Assembly: GCA_020047875.1 (NCBI GenBank)
Contig: JAIFNE010000038.1
Span: 1-5,655, forward strand
Source of the DNA: Hydrogenophaga sp.
GTDB taxonomy: Bacteria; Pseudomonadota; Gammaproteobacteria; Burkholderiales; Burkholderiaceae_C
Reading direction: 5' to 3'
Length of the DNA stretch: 5,655 nucleotides
Part shown: positions 1 to 5,655 of the stretch, piece by piece
Layout: each line of letters starts with the position of its first letter
Numbering within the stretch: the stretch's first letter is position 1
Notes under the pieces: generated by a model
The model's database searches: none
What the model was told of the DNA's origin: nothing
The model's input: only the letters and a program-made list of their open reading frames with translations
Program-made: the position numbers and the translations under genes

Positions 1-1
1 G

Positions 2-2494
2 GAAGCGCTGGCCGGTCAAGGCGGCGATCTGTTCGTTGATGAGGCGCTGCTCGTAGAAGCCGTCGCCCAGGCGCTTTTGGGTGGTGGCGGGGTCGATGGC
101 CAGGGCTTGCAGCAGGTAGTCGGAGCTGAGCCATTGACGGTAGTTGGCAAAGCGCGGGTCGGTCTCGACCAGGTAGCTGGCGGTGCTGTCTGGCGCGGGG
201 CGAAACAGGGCACTGCTGGGCAGGGTGGTGTTGGCGGCGGCGCTGCCGGTGGGCGCGGCGGTGGCGACGGACGCGGCGGTGGTGAGCGCGCCGGGCTGGA
301 TGCCGCTGGACTGGGGTGTGGTGTTTTGCGCGATCCGGGCAACCGACAGGGTGATGGTGTTGACGGTGTCGGGCGGTGTGTAGGGCAGAACAGGGTCCCA
401 GTCGCGCTGGTGGTAGCGCTTGAAGCCACCGCGCCAGCGGCTGCGGGTGTACTGGCTGGTGCCCGTTTCATGGGTGATGTGCACCCCCTCGGCCTGGAGG
501 TTGCTCAGGTTGTGCAGGTCGCCGCTCAGGGCGCCGCCGGCGATGATGCGGCTTTTGTCGTTGACGAGGCTACCGCCGCCCAGGCGCATGTTGCCGCCCG
601 CGAGGATTTGCCCGGGGTCGCTCTGGGTGACGGCGCTTTGGCTGCTGCTGACGGTGGTGAGGTACTGGGTCCAGCTCTTGACTTCGCCCGGGTTGGCAAA
701 GCCGGCGTTGTAGGTTTCGATCTGGGCGTCCAGGGTGTCGCGGCGGGCTTCGGTGTCGGTTTGCCAGGCGGCGTGGGCCGTGTGGTGATTGTTCCAGGCG
801 GCATCAAAGGCCGCCTGGTCAGCGGTGTATTGGCTCAGGGCGGTGTTGTAGGCGCCGCAGGCGCTGGCGTTGTAGCCCGCACCGGCCTCGCAGGCAGAGG
901 CGCTCGCCGGGTCGGGCGCTGCGGGTGTGGCCAGTGTGGGGGCACTGGGTGCGGCATCGGGCGGGGTGAGGTTGAACCAGGCCCAGGCGGGGTCGGTGCT
1001 CGGGTACTCGGCACCGTTGACGAAACTGCACACCTCGTTGGGCTCGGCGCCAATGCAGCTTTGTTCGCCAACGCGGGCGATTTCGGTCTGCCCCAGGATG
1101 CCGGTGCTGCCCGCAGGCATGCCGACAAAGCGGTACAAGCCCGCGCGGCTCCAGTTGGCCCAGACGAAGCTGCTGGCGCTGTAGCGTGCGGCCGAGCCGG
1201 CCGGCTGGATGAGAAAGCGGCTCTCGGGGCTGCCCACGGCGACCAGGGCCGTGCTGAAGTGTTCGTTGGTGTTGCGCAGCACATCGCTGGCCAGGGCCAT
1301 GTTGCCCAGGCTTTCCATGGTGGCGCTGTTGTTGTCGATGGTCTGGGCCTGCCCGGTGGCCCGGCTGTGGGCGTCCAGCGCGCCGCCGATGGCCAGATCG
1401 CCAGCGCTGAACAGCGTGGCGCCTTCGCGGTTGGTGAGGGTTTGCACCCCGATGTCGAGCCGGTTGCGAGCGGCAATGACCGCATCGGTGCGCACGGCGT
1501 TCACGGTTTCGGTGTCGTTGCGCAGGTTTTGCGCGGCGATGGCGACCTGGTCGCCATAGATGCGGCCGGTGCCGATGTTGTGCACGCTGGCGGCGTGGAT
1601 TCGGGTGGCCTGCCCGTCGATCAGGCCGCGGTTGGTGAGGGTTTGCGCGGCGTCGATCGCGGTGTTGCCCGCGCTGGCGATGTCGCCGCTGGCGGTGTTG
1701 ACGGTGTTTTGCGCGCTGATCTGCAGTGCCTGCCCGGCGCGCAGGCTGCCGCTGTTGAGCAGGTCGCCGCCCAGCTCAAGGCGCAGGGTGTGGTTGGCCA
1801 CCACCTCGCTGCCGACCTCGACACGGTGGCTGCCGGCCAGCACCAGCGTCACGTCGCCTGCGGACAAGACGCTGCCCACGCCGTCGAGGCGTTGCGCACT
1901 GAGCTGCACGGCCTGGTCGGCCACCAGGGTGCCGCCATGGTTGTCCACCAGCAGGCTGCGCTGGGCGCTGGTGCCAACCGGATCGTTCACACCCAGGGTG
2001 TTGCCAGCGCTGAGCAGACCGGCGGCGTTGCCCAGCTGGCCGGCGCTGGCGATGGCGAGGTCGCCCTGGGCGCGCACGGCGCCTGTGGTGTTGTCGATGT
2101 GCAGGGCTTGCAGGCTGACGCTGCCGCCTTCGAGACCGAGGTCGCCGTGGCGGGTGTTCTGGTTTTGGATGCTGGCGGCTTGCAAGGACAAGGCATGGCC
2201 CGCACGCATGAGGCCGGCGCGGTTGTCGAGCGCGGTGGTCGCCAAGGCGGTGATGTCGCCCAGGGCCTGTATCTGGCCGCCCTGGTTGTCGATGTCGGTC
2301 GCGCGCAGGGACAGATCCCCGACGCTGACCTGCTCGCCGCTGTTGCGCTGCTGGCCGAGGGTGGTGATGCGCAGGTTGGCCCCGGCGGCGAGTCGGCCGC
2401 TGTTGTCGGAGCTGAGTGCGCCCAGATCGAGATCACCCAGGGCGTCGATGCGCCCGGTGTTGCGGATGGCGTCTGTGCTGCTGAGGCTGAGCGA
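2..2494 (-). pseudogene. TpsA exoprotein, downstream part in the shifted frame: FHA-type repeat region, Cys-containing variable segment and pre-C-terminal region (runs off the left edge)
   Basis: This is 831 codons without a stop, continuing the tpsA reading after the CCAG repeat and leaving the window still open. From 2494 to about 1240 the translation is a run of degenerate FHA-type beta-helix repeats, for example GRIDALGDLDLGALSSDNSG and SGSLRAGQALQISAQNTVN, with recurrent 'IDN' and 'AGG/SAGN' turns. From about 1180 to 620 lies a non-repeat segment with Trp/Tyr-rich stretches, two close Cys pairs (codons at 1055/1028 and 890/857), a Pro/Ala linker and a probably helical part (AWNNHHTAHAAWQTDTEARR). 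Repeats resume at 619 (DPGQILAGGNMRLGGGSLVN). They are followed by a basic stretch, YTPPDTVNTITL (about 382), a Thr/Ala/Pro-rich linker, and YLVETDPRFANYRQWLSSDY (175-116) with RLGDGFYEQRLINEQI (73 to about 26). The last two are typical of the region before the C-terminal part of CdiA/FhaB proteins. No local start was identified, so it is probably silent unless the frame is restored. Length upstream plus downstream is about 1,200 residues, and the family usually runs to several thousand. Confidence 0.88.
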
Positions 2495-3596
2495 CTGGCT
2501 GGCTGGCAAAAATCTCGCCGCTGTTGGTGAGGGGGCCTTGGGCGGAGAGTGTCATGCCCTCGCGGGCTTGCAGCCGCCCGCTGTTGCTGAGCCAACCGGA
2601 GGCGTCGAGCGTGAGCCTGCCGCTGCTGGCGGCGATGGTGCCGGCATGGCGAACGCCCACGCCGGCCTCGGTGCCCACCAGCCGGATCTTGCCGGCGTAC
2701 ATGCCGCCGATCTCGCTCACGTCGAGCGCAAAGCCGGGGGCCGGGCCGCTGCCGCTGGCGTGGGCCTGCACCGCGTCTTGCGCGGCGCTCACGGTGTTGT
2801 CGCCCGCGACCACTTGCAGCTGGTTGGCCCACAGGCCGGCGTTGACTTCGATGGCCCGCGCGAGGATGCCGGTGTGGTCGGTGAGCGTGGCGTCGAGCCC
2901 GGCGCCGTTGAGGCTGATCACCCCGCGCTGGACCCGGTAGCCCTCCAGGTTGCCCCCGTTCATGACAGGGGTGCCGGTGGTCAGCGTGGCGCGGCTGGCG
3001 TTGATGAAGCCGGCGCCGTCGATGTGGATGCCGGCCGGGTTGGCGATCACCACCTCGGCGCGCTGGCCGGCGACTTCAATGAAGCCGCGCAGCTGGCTGG
3101 GGTTGGCGCTGTTGACTTCGTTGAGGATGACGCGCGCCGAACCTGTGGCCAGCCAGGGGTTGCCCTGCACCCAGCCACCGAGTTGGGTTTGCGCGTTACT
3201 GCGGCTGTTGTTGAGCACGGCGCCGTTGCCTTGCACGTCGAACTGCGAGTAGGTGTTGCGCGAGACGCCGGCGGCGCTGGGCGTCTGGATGTTGACCACC
3301 GGTACGCCATTGGGCGCGGCGAGTACCGTGGGGCGCTGATTGCCGGGCGCGCTCGGGTCGGCCACGATTTGCGCCTGAGCCGCACTGGCGAACAAGGCGG
3401 TGGCGCTCAAGCCCGCCAGCAGCGAGAGCGCAGCGCCCATGGCCGACAGGCGCACGCGGCCAATCGCGGCGCGGCCAGCATGCACTGGCGAGGTCTGCCC
3501 CGAAGCGTCTTTGCCTTGCGCGCTGGCGGTTTCGGTCACAACCATGAGCTGGCCACGAGCGGCGTTGAAAATGATGCGGTGACGGTGTTGGTTCAT
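2433..3596 (-). CDS. TpsA exoprotein, N-terminal part: ESPR signal, TPS secretion domain, start of haemagglutinin repeats (ends early by frameshift)
   Basis: This is the N-terminal piece (387 aa as read) of a large filamentous haemagglutinin/CdiA-type surface protein. Residues 1-29 match the extended signal peptide region (MNQHRHRIIFNAARGQLMVV, then ETASAQGK). A Sec hydrophobic core at about 50-70 and AQA73-75 give a leader of about 75 residues. The TPS (haemagglutination activity) domain covers about 76-340, with the family elements NTYSQFDV, VLNNSRSNAQTQLGGWVQGN, ARVILNEVN and NPAGI (186-190). It is the part recognised by TpsB. Haemagglutinin-like repeats begin at about 320-366. The ATG at 3596 was chosen because ESPR leaders begin here and GGGGG lies 6 nt upstream. 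A TTG at 3656 in the same frame, overlapping the tpsB stop, would add 20 unlike residues. After Ala364-Ser365-Gln366 the sequence turns into Gln/His/Arg/Pro-rich missense and stops at 2433, because the CCAG repeat shifts the frame. As encoded, the product would be a secretable TPS-domain fragment. The family call is very secure; whether the truncation is fixed or switchable is unknown. Confidence 0.93.
   Translation of the reverse strand: MNQHRHRIIFNAARGQLMVVTETASAQGKDASGQTSPVHAGRAAIGRVRLSAMGAALSLLAGLSATALFASAAQAQIVADPSAPGNQRPTVLAAPNGVPVVNIQTPSAAGVSRNTYSQFDVQGNGAVLNNSRSNAQTQLGGWVQGNPWLATGSARVILNEVNSANPSQLRGFIEVAGQRAEVVIANPAGIHIDGAGFINASRATLTTGTPVMNGGNLEGYRVQRGVISLNGAGLDATLTDHTGILARAIEVNAGLWANQLQVVAGDNTVSAAQDAVQAHASGSGPAPGFALDVSEIGGMYAGKIRLVGTEAGVGVRHAGTIAASSGRLTLDASGWLSNSGRLQAREGMTLSAQGPLTNSGEIFASQPVAQPQQHRRHPQHRAHRRPG
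2495..2507 (-). repeat. Three-copy CCAG tetranucleotide tract at the tpsA frameshift
   Basis: The minus strand reads GCCAGCCAGCCAG, which is 13 bp with period 4 (plus strand CTGGCTGGCTGGC). Upstream the frame gives ...NSGEIFASQ. With three units the next codons read PVAQPQQHRR and reach a TGA at 2433-2435. With one unit removed, the same bases read ASQSLSLSSTDAIRNTGRI and continue in the long downstream frame. Two or five units would therefore be 'on', and three or four 'off'. Slipped-strand mispairing of tetranucleotide repeats is an established way to switch surface-protein genes, but tracts used for regular switching are usually longer than three copies. A one-off 4-bp duplication is equally possible. 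Confidence 0.85.
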
Positions 3597-3601
3597 GTGG
3601 A

Positions 3602-3608
3602 TCCCCCT
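3602..3608 (-). promoter_or_regulatory. Ribosome binding site of tpsA
   Basis: The minus strand reads AGGGGGAT, with 6 nt between the G run and ATG 3596. It supports the ATG over the upstream TTG at 3656. The five G residues could pair with a CCCCC run 33 nt further upstream (plus-strand GGGGG at 3641-3645), which would hide the site in a stem. That pairing is inference. Confidence 0.65.
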
Positions 3609-3652
3609 AAGAAAGCGCTGTGTGTGATCGCGTGTTTGATGGGGGCAAGATC

Positions 3653-5374
3653 TCAAAAACTGGCGTTGAGCTGAAACCCGTAGGTGGCGTTGGCTGTGGC
3701 GAAGCTCTGGGGCTTCTTGACAGGCCTGCCGGCGAATATTTCGTATTGGAGGCGCGAAAACTGGCCACGCAGGCCAACCACGGCGCCGGTGAGTTGGCGG
3801 CCCACCAGCAAGGCGCTGCTGGGACCGCCCACGCGGCCATGGTCCAGACCGATGAAAAGCTCGGGGCCGCCTGCGCCAAGCGCGGTGGCGATTTCATGGC
3901 GCAGCAGCCAGCCGCGTTCGGCCGATAGGCTGGACTCGCCGTCAAAGCCGCGCACGGTGTAGCGCCCGCCGATGGCGAAGCGGTCTTGCGGGGTGAGCGC
4001 GGTGCGGTTGGCCTGGCCGCGCCACTGGCCGCTGTAGCGCCAGTTTTGCTGACCGATCTGAAATGGTGCACTCAAGCCCACGTTGGCCGTAACAAGCGCG
4101 AAACGCGAGGTGCCTTCGCCAAAGGCTTCTTCGGGCGCGGTGAGCGAACCGAAGGCGCCGGTGCCGCGCTTGAGGTTCAGGCCGAGGTCTAGCGTGGCGC
4201 GGTTGAGAAAGGCGCGGTGCTCCACGCCGAGCTGCCAGCCGCCCACGCGGCGGCGCTGCACCTCGATTTCGGTGTCGTCAATGAAGTTGTTGGACTGGCG
4301 GGCAAAGGCCTTGAGTTGCAGCGTGGTCTTGGACGTGGCATTGCGCTGCACCAAGCGGGCGACGCTGAGTTCCTGGCTGCTGCTGGTGCCGCGGTAGACG
4401 TAGTCCTGGCTGGCGCCGGCCACGGTTTGAAAGTAGCGGCTGCGGCTGGTATTGACGCTGAGTAGCCAGTGGCCCAGCGGCACCGAGTAGTGGGCCGCCC
4501 CGCCGCGGGTGCCGCGCTCGCCAGCCTGACCGCCGCCCAAGTCGCGGTTGAAGCTGATGTAGAGCAGGTCGTTGAGGGTGAGCGGGTTGTCGTAGCTCAG
4601 CGTGGCGCTGCCCTGGTATTTGCCGCTGCTGCGGCTGCCGCTGTCGTCGGCGCCCAGGCTGAGGCGAAACGGCAGGCTTTGGCGCCAGCGCACCACCAGG
4701 TCGCTTTGGCCGGGCAAGGCGCCGGGCACGATCTCGATGTCGGCCTCGGCGGTGGGCACGCGTTTGAAGTTTTCCAGCGCCTGCTCGATGTCGCGCAAAT
4801 TGAGGATGTCGCCGGCCCGCATGGGCAAGGCGTTGGCCAGGCGCGCGCGCGGGTCGTTCGGGTCTTGCAGGCGGATCGAACCCAGGCGCCCGGCGAGTAC
4901 GGTGAGCCCCAGGCGGCCAGAAGCCAGGTTTTGCGGTTCTGCGAGCACCCGGGTGGTGACGAAGCCGCGCGCGATCAGGGCATCTTGTACACGCTGCAGC
5001 AGGACGGCAACCGCCTGGGCACCCAGGCAGCGCCCGAGCGGCGCATCTGTGCCGTCTGAATGGGCCAACGAATCCAGCAGCCAGCCGAAGTACCCGGCGT
5101 CAGCCCCCTGGATTTCGATGTGATCGATGACGAAACACGGCGTTTCGTCGGTGGGCAAAAGCCCGGCCATGGTGGGCGCCGGGGCGGGCAAGCGCACATC
5201 GGGCCGAAGTTCGAGCTGGCGCTGCTGCGCATCAAGCCGCTCTTGCAGGCGACGCTGCTCAGAGGCGTCCCGGGCCGGGTCGGCCGCTTGCGCGCCCCCC
5301 AGGGCATGCACGGCCATGAGCACCAGGGCCGCAAGGCCTGTGCCCCATGCGCCTCTAAATTGAATTCCCCGCAT
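3653..5374 (-). CDS. TpsB outer-membrane transporter of a two-partner secretion system (FhaC/ShlB/CdiB family)
   Basis: This 573-aa protein is the outer-membrane pore that exports the adjacent TpsA exoprotein. Residues 1-30 form a Sec signal peptide (two Arg, hydrophobic core, AQA cleavage site). Residues 35-65 are a charged, Gln/Arg-rich helix and Pro-rich linker, as in the plug helix of FhaC. POTRA1 spans about 79-169, with Cys80 and Cys116 probably forming a disulfide and the stretch ALIARGFVTTRVLAEP. POTRA2 spans about 170-232 (ALENFKRVPTAEADIEIVPG). The rest is a beta-barrel that includes KYQGSATLSYDNPL, FIDDTEIEVQRRR and the hallmark L6-loop motif VRGF at 474-477. It ends in Phe573, the usual barrel assembly signal. 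The length is normal for the family (about 550-590) and the frame is intact. ATG 5374 is the only usual start between the in-frame upstream TAA (5411-5413) and the conserved region, although no clear Shine-Dalgarno precedes it. It lies 56 bp upstream of tpsA and is probably co-transcribed with it. The family call is very secure; the exact substrate class is not. Confidence 0.96.
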   Translation of the reverse strand: MRGIQFRGAWGTGLAALVLMAVHALGGAQAADPARDASEQRRLQERLDAQQRQLELRPDVRLPAPAPTMAGLLPTDETPCFVIDHIEIQGADAGYFGWLLDSLAHSDGTDAPLGRCLGAQAVAVLLQRVQDALIARGFVTTRVLAEPQNLASGRLGLTVLAGRLGSIRLQDPNDPRARLANALPMRAGDILNLRDIEQALENFKRVPTAEADIEIVPGALPGQSDLVVRWRQSLPFRLSLGADDSGSRSSGKYQGSATLSYDNPLTLNDLLYISFNRDLGGGQAGERGTRGGAAHYSVPLGHWLLSVNTSRSRYFQTVAGASQDYVYRGTSSSQELSVARLVQRNATSKTTLQLKAFARQSNNFIDDTEIEVQRRRVGGWQLGVEHRAFLNRATLDLGLNLKRGTGAFGSLTAPEEAFGEGTSRFALVTANVGLSAPFQIGQQNWRYSGQWRGQANRTALTPQDRFAIGGRYTVRGFDGESSLSAERGWLLRHEIATALGAGGPELFIGLDHGRVGGPSSALLVGRQLTGAVVGLRGQFSRLQYEIFAGRPVKKPQSFATANATYGFQLNASF

Positions 5375-5441
5375 GTTCTGGCATGGCCCGAAGTGACAAA
5401 CAGCGGCACTTTACAGGCCGCCGTCTTGCGTTCTCACCGGG

Positions 5442-5459
5442 CCTGTCAAGGTTGACAGG
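5442..5459. repeat. Perfect 8-bp inverted repeat upstream of tpsB (possible operator)
   Basis: CCTGTCAA-GG-TTGACAGG is a perfect palindrome with a 2-nt centre, 68 bp upstream of the tpsB start. Flanking CGGGC (5438-5442) and GCCCG (5462-5466) extend the symmetry with a 3-nt bulge. A TTGACA -35-like hexamer occurs on each strand within it, but I find no good -10 at the right distance on either side. The 2-nt centre is too tight for an RNA loop and there is no T-run, so a transcription-factor site is more likely than a terminator. The binding protein is unknown. Confidence 0.5.
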
Positions 5460-5473
5460 GTGCCCGCACTACG

Positions 5474-5491
5474 CCGTGAAAAACTGCACGG
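5474..5491. repeat. Short inverted repeat CCGTG-N8-CACGG
   Basis: Five-base arms at 5474-5478 and 5487-5491 flank the A-rich centre GAAAAACT-like spacer (5479-5486). It sits between the other two palindromes of this intergenic region. The arms are short enough to occur by chance. On either strand it could form a small hairpin in a 5' leader, but there is no U-run for termination. Confidence 0.25.
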
Positions 5492-5507
5492 TGCGACTGA
5501 ACGCGGC

Positions 5508-5537
5508 TTGAGGTTGATGCGTGATCTAGAATTGAAT
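5508..5537 (+). promoter_or_regulatory. Weak sigma-70-like promoter candidate for the plus-strand gene
   Basis: TTGAGG (5508-5513) and TTGAAT (5532-5537) are separated by 18 bp, and each matches its consensus at four of six positions. An alternative -10, TAGAAT (5527-5532), matches at five of six but lacks a -35 at normal spacing. The local drop in GC supports a promoter somewhere here. No equally good candidate was found for tpsB on the opposite strand. Confidence 0.3.
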
Positions 5538-5549
5538 CACTTACTCAAT
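5531..5549. promoter_or_regulatory. Imperfect 19-bp palindrome before the divergent plus-strand gene (possible operator)
   Basis: ATTGAATCACTTACTCAAT pairs at seven of nine positions around a central C, and its outer five bases (ATTGA/TCAAT) match perfectly. It is in the AT-richest part of the window, 16 bp before the ATG at 5566, and overlaps the -10-like hexamer proposed for that gene. Size and symmetry suit a homodimeric helix-turn-helix regulator, but no regulator gene is visible here. An overlapping GTGAT-N10-ATCAC pair (5521-5540) adds to the symmetry. Confidence 0.4.
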
Positions 5550-5565
5550 CAACACCCTGACCGTC

Positions 5566-5655
5566 ATGTCCCAAGCCGATCACAAAACCCCCGCCGACCA
5601 GCCCGAGGACGTGGTCGAATCCATCGTGCCGATGATGCCCATCGTGTTGCCGATC
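5566..5655 (+). CDS. N-terminus of an unrecognised protein, probably with a membrane segment (partial at right edge)
   Basis: An ATG at 5566 opens 30 codons that reach the window edge without a stop. The start is acidic and polar (MSQADHKTPADQPEDVVESI). It then turns hydrophobic (VPMMPIVLPI), which looks like the beginning of a transmembrane helix. Codons are GC-rich at third positions like the rest of the window. No clear Shine-Dalgarno precedes the ATG. The gene is divergent from tpsB, so the two share the 191-bp region between them. I do not recognise the family, and too little is present to assign a role. The short polar lead before a hydrophobic stretch suggests an inner-membrane protein with a cytoplasmic N-terminus. 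Confidence 0.6.
   Translation, partial: MSQADHKTPADQPEDVVESIVPMMPIVLPI

Noticed and set aside
2494..2507. Programmed ribosomal frameshift instead of a mutation
   Set aside because: No slippery heptamer of the usual A/U type is seen at the junction, and the mismatch is explained exactly by one 4-bp repeat unit, which fits DNA slippage better.
77..2530. 817-residue plus-strand reading frame
   Set aside because: It is the exact codon-for-codon antisense of the downstream tpsA frame. In GC-rich genes this phase rarely contains stops. Its translation is low-complexity Gly/Ala/Val-rich with no domain.
1987..2832. 281-residue minus-strand reading frame across the frameshift site
   Set aside because: It is the third frame of the same strand, with an Arg/Ala/Pro/Ser-rich translation typical of an off-frame read of GC-rich DNA. 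The real TpsA repeats are in the other two frames.
3654..3656. TTG start for tpsA overlapping the tpsB stop
   Set aside because: It would add 20 residues with no leader-like character before the ESPR motif. The ATG at 3596 has a good ribosome binding site and begins the motif exactly.
1560..3674. 704-residue plus-strand reading frame
   Set aside because: It is antisense to both tpsA pieces. It switches character at about 2500, where the tpsA frame shifts, as expected of a shadow, and it has no recognisable family features.
5442..5459. Palindrome as an intrinsic terminator
   Set aside because: There is no U-run on either side, the loop would be only 2 nt, and it lies upstream of both divergent genes, not after one.

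Overview
The window is GC-rich with a strong C/G bias at third codon positions. It carries a two-partner secretion (TPS, type Vb) locus on the minus strand. The sequence style of both proteins (an ESPR-type leader on the exoprotein, a transporter with a C-terminal Phe and a VRGF loop motif) points to a beta-proteobacterium of the order Burkholderiales, perhaps Comamonadaceae. That placement is inference from protein style, not from a database search.

Layout, read along the minus strand from right to left. Positions 5374-3653 encode a complete 573-residue TpsB outer-membrane transporter (FhaC/ShlB/CdiB type): signal peptide, N-terminal helix, two POTRA domains and a 16-strand-type barrel. After a 56-bp gap with a good ribosome binding site, the TpsA exoprotein (filamentous haemagglutinin/CdiA type) starts at 3596 and runs off the left edge. 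TpsA is not open throughout. The leader, TPS secretion domain and first haemagglutinin-repeat residues are in one frame (3596-2433, 387 aa). The remaining 831 codons (2494-2) are in another frame and show no stop. The switch falls exactly on three tandem copies of CCAG (minus strand, 2495-2507). Removing one 4-bp unit joins the two frames seamlessly, so the gene is interrupted by a tetranucleotide duplication or is being switched by repeat slippage.

TpsB and TpsA would act together. TpsA crosses the inner membrane through Sec with its long ESPR signal peptide, its TPS domain is recognised by the TpsB POTRA domains in the periplasm, and the exoprotein is threaded through the barrel to form a beta-helical filament on the cell surface. 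As read here, only a secreted fragment of about 310 residues would be made. The C-terminus lies outside the window, so adhesin and contact-dependent-inhibition toxin (CdiA) cannot be told apart.

The 191-bp region 5375-5565 separates tpsB from a divergent plus-strand gene beginning at 5566, of which only 30 codons are present. It contains three inverted repeats, two of which look like possible operators, and a weak promoter candidate. No RNA genes, insertion sequences or CRISPR arrays were seen. The very long plus-strand reading frames across 77-3674 are antisense shadows of tpsA.
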